DNA of 64,000 nt, taken from Megachile rotundata. Lineage: Eukaryota > Arthropoda > Insecta > Hymenoptera > Megachilidae. The stretch is from NCBI RefSeq assembly GCF_050947335.1, contig NC_134997.1, forward strand, positions 9,176,001 through 9,240,000, written 5' to 3'. The notes beneath the pieces are model-generated. The model was not told the DNA's origin, searched no databases, and was given only the letters and a program-made list of their open reading frames with translations. Made by a program: the position numbers and the translations under genes. Of this stretch, positions 36,021-48,487 are shown piece by piece (positions within the stretch are counted from its first letter, which is position 1; each line of letters starts with the position of its first letter).

Positions 36021-39000
36021 ATTTATTATAATTATTATATTATGTAATTTTTGTCTTATTATTTTTTGAACTAAATTTTTAATTCTGTTCATATTTATAT
36101 AATTATCTACTTACATTACAAAATTATTTATATTTATTATTATTATCACTACTATAGAATTATTTAGTTACATTGCACAGTTTGTTTAATAATTATTCAC
36201 ATACTATTAATGAAGTTCATAAAATTTTTATAGGTTTCGAATAAATAAATTGTTTTCAAAAAACGATTAAAATTATTTATCCTAACATCAGTCCTTTTTA
36301 AATAACATTAAATTATATAAATATAAAAGCACTGAATAACCTAATTCATGATACATCAAACAGTGATTTTTGTAATAAAATTTAATATTCCAAAGTTAGC
36401 AACCCGTGTTCGAGAGAAATTTAAAATTCAGAATAGAAGCTTCCCTAGAAAAATTTCAAATAACAGCCGGCATGTATATTCATTAGAAAACAGAATTTTT
36501 CCTGTTCCCTCGATATCGTCTACTAAATTTCTCATGTAACTTGAAAAATAGCCCGTAAACAACGAGCAAATGAAAATACAATCGTATAAATTCAGATTAT
36601 TCTGTCGGTTTTGTTGAAATGGAAATGGAGATACAGAAAGAACGCGAGAAATATTTTAACTTTATCTCTTTTTTCCCGCGATTTTATCTACAAGAATATC
36701 GAATTCGCCAATAGTTCCTGGGGGAAATATACATGGGATTATATGAGAAATAGTGTAAGAATTTATAGCGAGTCGTTAGATTCTTATAAACTTTTTAGAT
36801 CACTTTGTGAATCGAAAAATTATAGGTTATTCAATTTACGAGGTACGCCATTTTTAGAGGTTAGATTTGGAGGTTAGGAAGTTCGAAATTTCCACAATTC
36901 TAAATTTTCACTTTTTGTATTAAAAATTCTAAGTTTGAGAGATGAATGAAATCAAAAATTCTGAGGTAGGAAAATTAGAAGTCTTTACAATTTCTTTAAA
37001 TTTTTTAAATTTCACACTATAATATTAAAAATATTGAAAAACACTCGCCAAGTTTAAATTCAATGCATATCAGCTGCGAGTACGAGAATTCAGTTAAGAG
37101 AACTTAATAGAACTCGGACAGTTTAGAAAATGTACACAGTGCAGTTGATGAAGATATTAAAGTTCCGTTGAAACGGAATGTGTCACGCAGTATCGTGTAC
37201 ATTTAACTTCCTCTCTGCTTTTAAATCGGTCGCGTTGTACTTGGTAAAATTAATAAACCAACCTCCATAAGTTAATAAATTTTCCTGTATTTAATTTCCC
37301 TCATTTACGAAGTTTAATTGCTTTTTTTAATATTCATCCGAGATCATAATAATTGAGACATAAACACAGTTTCTTGGAGAACAGTAACGCTGTTTGCGTT
37401 CAGGAAATAGCTCGGTGATAATAACGCAGGATTCGCAAGATGTAATTTACCTTGTCAGAATACGTACTGGGGAAAGAAAACTAGATACAGAGAAGCGAAG
37501 GAACACTATGAATCACGTAGAATACGGAGACGAACGTTAATGCGTGTGTCATGTAATGTCAGTCAAACGTCCTGCTGATTGTGCTATGTGATATGAAAAT
37601 CGAAAATAATTCTGAATGAGGTTCAGAATTTGGTTACTTGATATTGTCATTATTCCTCTCACTCATCATTTGTCATTTCAATACACACGGTATCACAACT
37701 AGTATAATTTCATGTTTGATTTATTGTGATCTCCGTTGTCCAGAAAACTGAAACGTAACACACGATCGATGGAATTCATTAAAAACCATACGAGGATTAC
37801 CGGTATCAAAAGGTTGCGATCACCGATGTCAATCTGAGAGAAAACATTGAAAGGATGAAGGATTTTTATAATTTCCAGTTCTCTGCAGAGATCAACGGAG
37901 GATAACAGCGTTCGAGTTAAAAGACAAACTGTCCAAAGTCGAGGTTCGTGGAGGCATTTTTATCCTTCAGTCCCCGAAACGGGACCGAACCGAGGAATAG
38001 AGTCCTTCGACCGAATCCATCTGAAACTTTCCAACGAGTAGAAGTACCGATGTCAACCCACGAGTTGGCGCGTGAGTTGACGTGTTTAGAAGAGCTGCAA
38101 TTGGTCAGAATAGAAAAATGCCACACGTATTTTCGGCGGTACAATTGCCTCTCGGTCACTAGCAATTAGGCCAAAACAGTGGCAAGCAAACGTCTCGAAT
38201 AGTGCGAATTCAGCGGTTGTTATTGTCATTATTCTTATTTGCCGAAACGTAACTGGAAGTGTTCACGGTGGGGAGCTTCTTTTACTTTGCGTCACGCGCC
38301 AACTCGTGGGTTGTCATCTGTACATGCTGATGTTACCGGAATTTTCATAATTCCCGTGGCGTATACGCAGTTATGCAGCAAATAATGTTACACGCGTGTG
38401 AAATTCATAAACTACACGTGCTTCGAGTAAAAATTTTAAACGGACTTTTACTTTTCGGCTTCGTTTCTTCGTTTCGATTGCAGCTAATTATTGAAATTGT
38501 GTGTCGTGAGGGAAGTACTCGAAAATGTGCCATCAATGTCCAGGTATTTGGATACTCTGAAACATGCTGGATTTTATTTTATTTTATAACAATCGGGGTG
38601 AGGCAGGAATCACGAATTCAGCAAATACTTTAAATTTCTCGAACGCTTTCGTTTTTGAAGTATAAATTGCAGCTGAAAAGCGTCGAAATTTCTTTTCACC
38701 ACAAATATGATACAAACGAGGCGGTTCAGCAAACTTTTATTCGCTGCGGTTATAACCTAACACTTTTATCAATTATTATGCACGATGATTATTAATATTT
38801 TTCACTCGATTAGAAATTAAATTAGTAATGATTACGAGTTTATGAGAAATGGTATTTCTATGAGTGTATTTAATTTGTATTGCATTGGAAATAGAAATAG
38901 TTACATTTTAATTATATAGAATGGTGCGAAACATTTTGCAATTTGAACATTAATTATCTGTAACCCGGCGCGCTTATCACCAGATCTTTCGCTGGTTCGC

Positions 39001-39290
39001 TTTCAGCATTTAATTAAAATCATATTCAATTTTCATGGAATGTGTCCACTGCTATGGTCGGAATGGTTCTATTGTCTTTTCAATTTCGTCGCGTGAAAAA
39101 TGAGGGGAAATTCGAGAAACTGTCGATGAATTTTACAGTACGGACTTTGAAACCCGGAGTTAATACGATTTATATCTTGTTTCTTTCAATCACGAATTTT
39201 CGCATTTTTGGAATTACAAATTTTTTAATTTTTAAATTATTGTAATTCTTTTTTTAAGATTTGTAATTTTCTAGATTTTTAAATCCATTT
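36021..39290. other. Long unique stretch without a recognised gene
   Basis: Mostly A+T-rich, with a richer segment at 37.4-38.8 kb that holds the inverted pair listed separately. Small frames (36348-36539, 36611-36877, 37948-38169, 38373-38633) show no domain or supporting splice structure. Confidence 0.45.
38044..38323. repeat. Inverted pair of a 31-bp dispersed motif
   Basis: GTAC, one base, GATG, one base, CAACCCACGAGTTGGCGCG, TG reads on + at 38044-38074 and on - at 38323-38293. The two differ only at the variable positions. A third copy lies at 62279-62309. The arms enclose about 218 bp of unique DNA. Confidence 0.85.
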
Positions 39291-39800
39291 GTTAAATTTT
39301 GGGATTTTCATATTTCTGATTTTCTGAATATTAAAGTTTTCAAATATCTAATTCTACAAATCCACTTTCTATAATTCTAAATTTTCATCTCTGCAAATTT
39401 CAAATTTTCCAAATCTCTAAATCTACCAAGCCTTGAATCCCCAAATTCCCAAATATCCAATTCCATAAATCCCCAAATTTCTACGCTTCGAACTCACCAG
39501 ATCTCCAAATTTCTGAATATCCGAGTCCCCAAATCCCCAAATTTCCAATTTGCCAAATCTCTAAATCCTCCAATCCCCTAAATCACCAAATTCCCAAATA
39601 CCCAATTCTCCATTCCCCAAATTTCTACGCTTGCAATTCCTCACCTCCCAAATTTTTATTTCCCCAAATTCCCAAATATCCAATTCTCCATTCTCCAAAT
39701 TTCTACGCTTGCAACTCCTCACCCCCCAAATTTTAATTTCCCCAAATTCCTAAATTTCCCAAATCCCTAAACCTTGAAATCTCCCTATCTTCACAATCCA
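39291..39800. repeat. C-rich irregular minisatellite
   Basis: CCCCAAATTTCTACGCTTG and CCCAAATATCCAATTCTCC modules, with two near-copies at about 39600-39640 and 39680-39730. Confidence 0.75.
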
Positions 39801-40289
39801 CAAACTTCGTATTAATAAATCCCCAACACACATCACCCAACATTTTTATTCAAAACGCAACCGAAAGCACTATCACGCATCGTTTACCCGCAGCGGCAGC
39901 TTAATTTTATCTCCGAACATTTTCGCGAAAAAATGTGCGTTTGCGTCGAATGCTGCGTTATTCTTGTTTTAGAATTAATGTCACGGATGAACTTTTATGG
40001 TATAAACGTCGATAAATGCGATTTAACGAGAAAACTTTCCCGCAAAATTTGACTCCGGGAATATTTTTTGCCCGTAGAGGAAAATGAAGAAAAAAATTGG
40101 TAGAACCGCGGTTATTTATTTTATAATTTATCTGCAAAGGGATCGTTCGAGCGTTCGGTGAATTTGTATTTCATTTCGGTGTTAATACAATTTTGTTCCG
40201 TGTATTTCTACGAAACAATGCTTTTAAATGCATCGCTGTTTTGATATCGAAAAAATTTAATTGCTTTATTTTTCTCAACTTACGTATAA
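39801..40289. other. Unique sequence, no gene recognised
   Basis: Mixed composition; nothing recognisable. Confidence 0.4.
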
Positions 40290-40660
40290 ATCTTCATTTA
40301 CTTAATGAAAATTTCTTTCCATACTTTGTTGTTTTCACTGTCAGGTTTATTATAATTTTCTTTCTTTTTTTTCAAAGTAATATTTTTTACAATTGTATTT
40401 TTTGATATTCATATTTGTTTTAATTTATTTCATTAATTTTTCACATTAAGGTTTTTTATAATTTCCTTTCTTTTTTTTAAAGTAATAGTTTTTAGAATTG
40501 TATTAATATTTTTTGATATTCATATTTGTTTCAATTTATTTCATTAATTTTTCGCATTCAGGTTTTTTATAATTTTCTTTCGTTTTTTCACAGTAATAAT
40601 TTTCAATTGTATTAATATTTTTGATATTCATATTTATTTCAATTAATTTTCATTTTAAGT
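40290..40660. repeat. A+T-rich tandem repeat, about 108 bp x 3
   Basis: CAGGTTTTTTATAATTTTCT-like starts near 40345, 40451 and 40562, each followed by TTTGATATTCATATTTGTTT and a TTTATTTCATTAATTTTTC module. Confidence 0.8.
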
Positions 40661-41169
40661 ATCGCTGTGCAGAGACTATTATAATTATTCAATGACACAT
40701 CATAAAGTTTAATTTGTAGATTGAATCCATGCAATTTATTGTAATCCATATTAAACGTGTAATCTCCGAATTGTTTGGTAATCTCCGCTTGAAAAATATA
40801 TGAGGCATCTGATTAAAGCACATTCAATGGCGCTGTAATTGCGGAGCGTTTTCCGTCAGAAAGTTGAAAATAAAAATCAACTCAAAATTGATATACTGGG
40901 GATTTGCATTTAAAATGTGCATTCGCGTTTAATATTACTTTTTACACTTCTAGTCAAACACTTGCATTACATAAATTTTTTGTTGCATAATAATACATAT
41001 TTATTATGGAATAATATTTCAAGAGTAATATTAAAAAGTACGTGCGGTTTATAACATATAGTATGTTATTTATAATGTTAAAACATAGGTGCATTTAGAT
41101 ATATCATTGTTTATTCATTATTTCTGTTTTACAATATTTTTCAATGAAGAAATAAACGTAACTTGACGT
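40661..41169. other. Unique A+T-rich sequence
   Basis: No recognisable feature. Confidence 0.4.
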
Positions 41170-41600
41170 AATCTAACCGATATGTATAACTAAGAATCGA
41201 TGTCTACTTACAACATCAAACCTAACCTAACCTGACCTAACCGATATGTACAAGTAAGAATCGATGTTTACATACAACCTCAAACCTAACCTAACCTAAC
41301 CTAACCGATACGTACAAGTAAGAATCGATGTCTACTTACAACCTCAAACCTAACCTAACTTGACCTAACCGATACGTGCAAGTAAGAATCGACGTCTATT
41401 TACAACCTCTAACCTAACCTAACCTAACAGGTATGTACAACTAAGAATCCATGTCTGCCCTCGACATTAAATCTACCTAACCTAACACATATGTGCAACT
41501 AAGAATCAATATCTACTTACGACATCGAACCTAACCTAACCTAACCAACATATACAACCAAAAATCAATATCTAATTACAATACCAATCAACATCAAACA
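41170..41600. repeat. 64-bp compound repeat with interstitial telomere-type CCTAA runs
   Basis: About seven units, each with CGATATGTACAAGTAAGAAT, CGATGTCTACTTACAACCTC, then (CCTAA)3-4. Starts at 41178, 41242, 41306 and 41370 are exactly 64 bp apart; the next step is 59 bp, a loss equal to one pentamer. CCTAA is the complement of the insect telomere repeat TTAGG. Confidence 0.92.
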
Positions 41601-42170
41601 AATAAATATTTCAAAACCAATCACAATGTCCAAATTATTACAAATTTCATATTTACCATATCCCTCGTTATTTGAAATGCAAAATTATTCCCCCGAATAT
41701 TTACCCATGTATTATTACTTCATTAACATTTTCCAAACATCGACACTTACACGATTAATCGTACAGATTTTACTTCTCGAATTAATACGTAACTCTATAC
41801 CGTTTTAATTACAGTCGGATGAAATCGAAACTGATACATATCACACGTTCTGTTTCCATTTATTCGTTACGATGCGATTATATCTTCAATTTCACGGAAA
41901 ATGTTCTTGATCGTCGCAGTTTCGCCCAAAACCCGTAAACTAAATTTCATTCCATTATTCTGTGATTGTTTTGGGGCGATTTTAACAACCTTTGAGTAAT
42001 TGAGGTTACCTGTGTTCAAGCATATAATTCTATTTCATATGGTGTCGTTGCGTTACTTCTCTTCTTTAAAATTCAAGATTGTATAGTATTAGTGATGTTC
42101 TGCGGGGCGATATAACGCGAGGAAATTTAATGGAAGGTTGAACAACGAGTAGGAATTTGAGAGGAGTTGA
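41601..42170. other. Unique sequence leading into the ACGCGT array
   Basis: No gene. At 42108-42122 GATATAACGCGAGGA resembles the 124-bp satellite, linking it to the adjoining 15-bp array. Confidence 0.45.
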
Positions 42171-43720
42171 TACATGACTATGTGGATAGCTCATAGATAT
42201 TTAATATGCGGTGATTTAATACGTCGTATACCATTACTTGATAATTCAATTCGTGATGATTTAATACGTGATATACTATTACTTGATAACTCAACGCGTA
42301 GTGACTCAACGCGTGATACACTATTACTTGATAATTCAACTCGTGGTGATTCGATTCATGGTGATTCAATGCGTGGTACTCCAACGCGTGATATTCTATT
42401 GCGTAGGCATCCAACGTGTGGTAATTCTACGCGTGATAATCCAACGCACCATAATCCAACGCGCTGTAATTCAACGCGTGGTAATCCAACGCGTAGTGAT
42501 TCAACGCGTGGTCATCCAACGCGTTGTAATCCAATGTGTGGTTCTCCAACGCACCGTAATACAACTCGTGGTTATCCAAACGCGTCGATATCCAACGCGT
42601 GGTTATCCAACGCGCTGTAATTCAACGCGTGGTTATTATATGCGTAGTTATCCAACGCGCTGTAATTCAACGCGTGGTTATTCAATGCGTGGTTATCCAA
42701 CGCGCTGTAATTCAACGCGTGGTTATTCAATGCGTGGTTATCCAACGCGTAGTGATTCAACGCGTGGTCATCCAACGCGTTGTAATCCAATGTGTGGTTC
42801 TCCAACGCACCGTAATACAACTCGTGGTCATCCAACGCGTTGTAATCCAATGTGTGGTTCTCCAACGCACCGTAATACAACTCGTGGTTATCCAAACGCG
42901 TGCATATCCAACGCGTCGTAATCCAACGCGTGGATATCCAAACGCGTGGTTCTCCAACGCATCGTAATCCAACGCGTGGATATCCAACGCATCGAAATCC
43001 AAACGCATGGATAACCAACGCATCGTAATCCAACGCGTGGATATCCAACGCATCGAAATCCAAACGCATGGATAACCAACGCATCGTAATCCAACGCGTG
43101 GATATCCAACGCGTGGATATCCAACGCATCGAAATCCAAACGCATGGATAACCAACGCATCGTAATCCAACGCGTGGATATCCAACGCGTGGATATCCAA
43201 CGCGTGGTTATCCAACGCACCATAATCTAACGCATGGTAATTCAACGCGCCGTAATCCATTGCGCCATAATCCAACGCGCCGCAATTCAACACGCAATTA
43301 TCCAACGCGTCGTAATCCAACGTGTGGTTATCCAACGCGTTGTAATTCAACGCGTGGTTATTCGATGCGTTAATATCCAACGCGTCGTAATCCAACTCGT
43401 GGTTATCCAACGCACCATAATTCAACGCGTGGTAGTTCAACACGCCATAATCCAACGCGCCGTAATTCAACACGCAATTATCCAACGCGCCGTAATTCAA
43501 CACGCAATTATCCAACGCGTCGTAATCCAACGTGTGGTTATCCAACGCACAGTAACCCAACGCGTGCTAATTCACCTCTCCGCAATGCAACACATCACAA
43601 TCTAACGTGCAGTAGTCCAACGCGTTCTAATCCAACGCGCCCCAACTTAATGCGCACTCCACCGCGCAATAATCTGACAAGTAATAATCTAACGTGCAGT
43701 AATTTAACCCATAACGACGC
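42171..43720. repeat. 15-bp CpG-rich minisatellite, array 1 (AATCCAACGCGTGGT)
   Basis: Roughly one hundred variants of AATCCAACGCGTGGT; many contain the palindrome ACGCGT. The centre (42.9-43.2 kb) has longer blocks such as GGATATCCAACGCATCGAAA. Since 15 is divisible by 3, up to 267 codons stay open on both strands; these are not genes. Confidence 0.95.
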
Positions 43721-44945
43721 TACGCTAATCTGTTTTGCATCTCCATCAGATACATACCAAGGTACATCACTCTCCCTATATTCCTATTACTATACAGATA
43801 TCTTCTATAACCACAAGCCATGTTCCGAATTATGACCCTGCTCCATAGCGGAATAATCATGATAAACTGAGCTCTAGGTAAGCTTCGCGTCAAATAATTT
43901 GTATAATTAACCTACTTTGTTATATTTATCACTCACAATGCAGTCCTCCGAAATACAATTCATATAACAATTGTACAAATGTACTAATCAGGTGCAATAA
44001 AGTCCGCAATGTTCTTGAATTATTTGCACCGTTACTTCAGGCATTGACGTAGAATCCGTGTGAACGATTTAATTTCTGGTCGAATGTAGAACGAGAAAAT
44101 TTCAATTACTCCCGGTTTAACGCATCAATCGTGTTTTCATTTGTGAGAAGCGGGGCTGTATATCACGAGTTTCAATTTTCTCAACGATAATCTGTGCCGA
44201 ACGATAAGTGCTGCCCTCTAAATCCTCAAAAGAACGAAATGGCGTTCGTACGCTTGTATCCATCTCTACAAATGAAAACTCAAACGCGAAAGCCTCTTAT
44301 TTCGACGAACTCAGGCAAAGGAATGAAAGTGCAAATTAAATTGCATCCCTAGCAGACAATAAAAAATACAGAGGGCCTTAGCGAACCATCTTTTGATTAT
44401 TCCAAATGCTAACCGACCGTGGAACCCCATTCTTACGCGGGACGTTAATAAAATAGTCCCCTTTGCATCTTATTGTTTCGTTCGATGGCGTCTCATAAAA
44501 TAGACATCCGCAGGAGTTTAATAAGATCCGGATTTCATGGGATGTCCAATAACTCGCCAACTGTCGATGATGACCGACCGTATAAACAAAACGTTTGCAA
44601 TTTCATTCCGAAATTGGATAACGAATGTTTTATGATGCTTTTAACGAATAACGAGAATTTATGACTAATCGTTTATCTCTCCTTTTTGTATATCTACGTT
44701 TGCTGGACGAATTAATCAACACAGTTCGAATCGTCAGTCTGTTCGAAATAGGATGAAAATTAGGGGAGAATCAGTTATTGTTATAGTGTAGTAATAATTG
44801 ATATTGGATGTTTATTAAAATTGATGATGTACTTGTATAATTATTAGCCTGCACTTCATTTATTATTTATTAATATATTTAATCTTATGCACTATAACAT
44901 CGTGTCACAGTGATGAACATTACAATTGGGGTGCAACTAGAATTC
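43721..44945. other. Unique sequence between ACGCGT arrays
   Basis: No gene recognised; two small antisense frames near 44.4-44.6 kb lack domains. Confidence 0.45.
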
Positions 44946-45795
44946 GGATGTGATAGACTCAACGAGTGGTGATGAAACGTGTAGTCATCTAACACGTCGT
45001 TATACAACGAGAGGTTAAGCAACAAGTAGTAATCCAACGCGTAGTTATTTAACGCGTGGTTAATCAGTGCGTGGTAATTTCACGTGTAATAATTCAACGC
45101 GTAGTGATTCAACGCATAGCAATCCAACGCGTAGTAATCCGACGCGTGGTTATCTAGCGTGTGGTAATTCAACGCGTAGTAATCCAACGCGTAGTAGTCC
45201 AACGCGTAGTAATCCCACGTGTGGTTATCTAATGTATGGTAATCCAACTCGTGGTAATCCAACGCGTAGTAATTCAACGCGCAGTAATGTAACGCGTGGT
45301 TATCTAACGCGTGATTAACCAACGCGTAGTAATCCAACGCGTGGTTTTCTAATGTGTGGTAATCCAACGCGTGGTAATCCAACGCGTAGTAGTTCAACGC
45401 GTGGTAATCCAACGCGTAGTAATGCAACGCGTGGTTATTTAACGCGTCGCTAACCAACACGTAGTAATCCAACGCGTAGTAATCCCACGCGTGGTTATCT
45501 AATGTATGGTAATCCAACTCGTGGTAATCCAACGCGTAGTAGTCCAACGCGTAATAATCCAACGCGCAGTAATGCAACGTGTGGTTATCTATCGCGTGGT
45601 AATCCAACGCGTAGTAATCCAACGCGTAGTAATCCAACGCGTAGTAATCCAACGCGTGGTAATCCAACGCGTGGTTATCTAATGTGTGGTAATCCAACGC
45701 GTGGTAATCCAACGCGTAGTAACCCAATGCGTGATAATCCAACGCGAAATAATCCAACACGTGGTTTTCTAACGCGTGGTTAATCAACGCATCGG
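44946..45795. repeat. 15-bp CpG-rich minisatellite, array 2 (AATCCAACGCGTAGT)
   Basis: The most homogeneous of the three arrays. Alternating variants end in AGT or GGT, with periodic GGTTATCTAATGTGTGGT interruptions that suggest higher-order units. A 256-codon - strand frame is a by-product. Confidence 0.96.
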
Positions 45796-46785
45796 AATCC
45801 AAAACCTCTGCAACTAAATTTGCGTTCAATTGTTCCCATAATCTCCACAATCAAAGATCTCTGAATAGTGTTTCTAATGTTTTAACATTCAGTTGTCTTC
45901 ACGTTATGGTAATTATGTAGCACTGAATAACCGTCCAGAAAATTGTATGTTAGGTTAATTAGATCAGTGCCTACATGGATTTAGTGTACGATGCATTCTA
46001 TAAGCTTCAAATCATTTATCTATTAATAAACAGTGCCAAAATTGCAGGTAATGAAACACTTATTGAAACGGTATAATAATTGTAAATATAAACCTCAAAT
46101 AAATAAGTAAATCACTTTGATATCTATGATACATAAGCTTAAAATTATTTATTAAAACTTCAATTGATTTATCGAAATAGTAAAAACAGTTGTGTTTATT
46201 TAATTTAATAATTATTCTTGTGGGTTTAGTATCTATGCATGATACTACATGCGTTAACCACGCGCAAAATTTGAGTGAAACTTGTGACGCAAACGTCACG
46301 CGCCTCTCCCGCTAAATGAATTAAATTAGAGGATTGACGTGTGCCGTGCGTCACCAGGGAAGCACATTAAGCATTTGTAAGATCAAGATAAAACGTATTT
46401 TATTTATCAATTACCACGAGTTTATTGAACGTTTCAATTCGTAAATCATCCTCTTTTGTCGAGGAGATTATGAACTTGTTTACAGCTAAAATTACTTAGA
46501 CTTTTCTTAGATGAATAATGGACGAACTGTTTCATTTTAATCTTTAGATTTAATCATTAAACGTTCTTTATCTTTTTGCGAATGATATTTTTTGCAGCGA
46601 TTTCTTTTTTTGTTAATTATTGTATAATTAATCATTTTTAATAATTTTTGTGTCGAAATGTGTTCTGATAATTCACTAAATTTTTCTTAATATTTTCAGT
46701 CTGTCTCAAGTGAAATTAATTGTGTGCAATCATATAATGTACATACATAAAAAAAAATACATATGCGTATATGTACATACTCATT
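45796..46785. other. Unique A+T-rich sequence, no gene recognised
   Basis: Nothing supports an exon or RNA gene. Confidence 0.45.
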
Positions 46786-46965
46786 TTAGTATGCATGAGT
46801 TCATATGTATTCATATGTATATTCATGTGTGTATGTGTTCATATATGACCATATGTATTTATATGTATATTCATATACGTATTCATCATATGGTTCATAT
46901 GTGTTCATATGTGACCATATGTACTCATATGTATATTTATGTACATGCATATACACATATGTCAT
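46786..46965 (+). repeat. CATATG-rich minisatellite, inverted relative to 47.75-48.02 kb
   Basis: Modules TTCATATGTGTTCATATGTG, ACCATATGTA and TTCATATGTATATT repeat. The reverse complement of these appears at 47750-48020. Confidence 0.78.
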
Positions 46966-47555
46966 ATTGATAGTAGCTGTGACTAACTCAAACTCGTGAA
47001 AAAAGTGTAATAGGTTAATTAACAGTCTTATACGCCTATGAATTTAATAGAACCCAATGTTCCCTCTTTTATTATACTTTCAACAATGTAAACAGCGTCC
47101 GGTGATTACGGTGATCGAACAAATAAGTTCATGGCGAAATGCTTGTACGGAAATCTCCTCGGCCATTAAGAATTGAAAGTTGTTTGCAGGAGGCGCTCGT
47201 GATATTGACAGCTGACAGTTACAAAATTGGAAGACTGCGAAACTTTGCAATTACTAGTTTCCGGCAAGATTGCTGATAACTAATGATGTGACGTTTCACG
47301 GGAAAAATAAAGGGTCCACCGGAAGACGTTTATGTTGACGTTTTGATAAATTCTGACAGTAATTATACTTTATTACGCTTGAAACCGTGAAGATTGGTCG
47401 TTATTTAAGCAAAAATTAATTGCTGTTTAACGAGTATTAATGGTCATTCGAGTAATTTTGTCGAATTGCAAAATTCTGTTCGTACTTTGCTGATGCTTTA
47501 TGTTTACGCAGTTAATTTTTATTATTTTCGTTTTGTGTTTTCATTGATGTGTTAC
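46966..47555. other. Unique sequence between inverted CATATG arrays
   Basis: No gene recognised. Confidence 0.4.
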
Positions 47556-48025
47556 GATATGTATACGTGTGCTTCACGCATATGGGTATGAAGATGCATA
47601 TCATCATATGGTGTACATACATGTATGCAATATGTTCTATGAAAGAATACATATGTGTGTGTATGCTCGATGATGGAACACATATGTGTATGTGTATACG
47701 TATGTATGTTCCATGAAAGATTATACAGGTGTCTCATGTAAAACTTTATATGACTACAAAAAAATACATACATATGTGTACATGTGTATGCATGAATATA
47801 CATACGAATGCATATGGACATATATGAACACATACGTACATGATTATACCTATAAATACATATGGACATATATGAACACATACATACATGAATATACCTA
47901 TAAATATATATGGACATATGTGAACACATACATACATGAATATACATATGAACACGTATGAACACATTCATAATTAAATATACATATAAATACATATGAA
48001 CATATATGAACACATACATACACAT
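47556..48025 (-). repeat. CATATG/CATACA-rich minisatellite
   Basis: GGACATATATGAACACATAC, ATACATGAATATACCTATAA and related modules repeat; the right part is the reverse-complement form of 46786-46965. A false 175-codon - strand frame covers it. Confidence 0.82.
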
Positions 48026-48487
48026 GCGTACAATAAGCAAGTAAACACCCGCGTTCAAACAATAGTTAATTAAAGACAACTACGGTTAATTTTCTGAATG
48101 TGAATTCAGTTAAGACCGCGTGAATCACGCGTCATTTATCGGCAAAGAGGCAAACTGGCAGCAACAGCGATTACGAAGCACGTGCACAACTTCCTTAGCC
48201 GGGCTAAGAAGCTTACTAAATTACGGTTCATGATTCCAGCCGTTTATCCGAGGCAACGATGCCTCGCTGTCTCTACGACATCATGAAACGTCGAAGAATA
48301 CTGCGAAACTGTCACGTGGATTCTCTTTCCAACGGTAGCTATGCGGCAGCTGCACGAGATTTACGTGCAAACTAGCTCTAACGATCTCACCCTCCTCCAC
48401 TGCTCTTCGTTTTCTTCAGTTTCACCCCTTCTGAGAAACTATACTTTATTTTTACGATTTGAACAGCGGTATTTCGAGTTTGTTTCG
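48026..48487. other. Higher-G+C unique island
   Basis: Relatively G+C-rich unique sequence at 48100-48380 with no open frame of note; a candidate conserved non-coding element. Its right edge (48443-48487) resembles 49349-49386 beyond the array. Confidence 0.4.
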
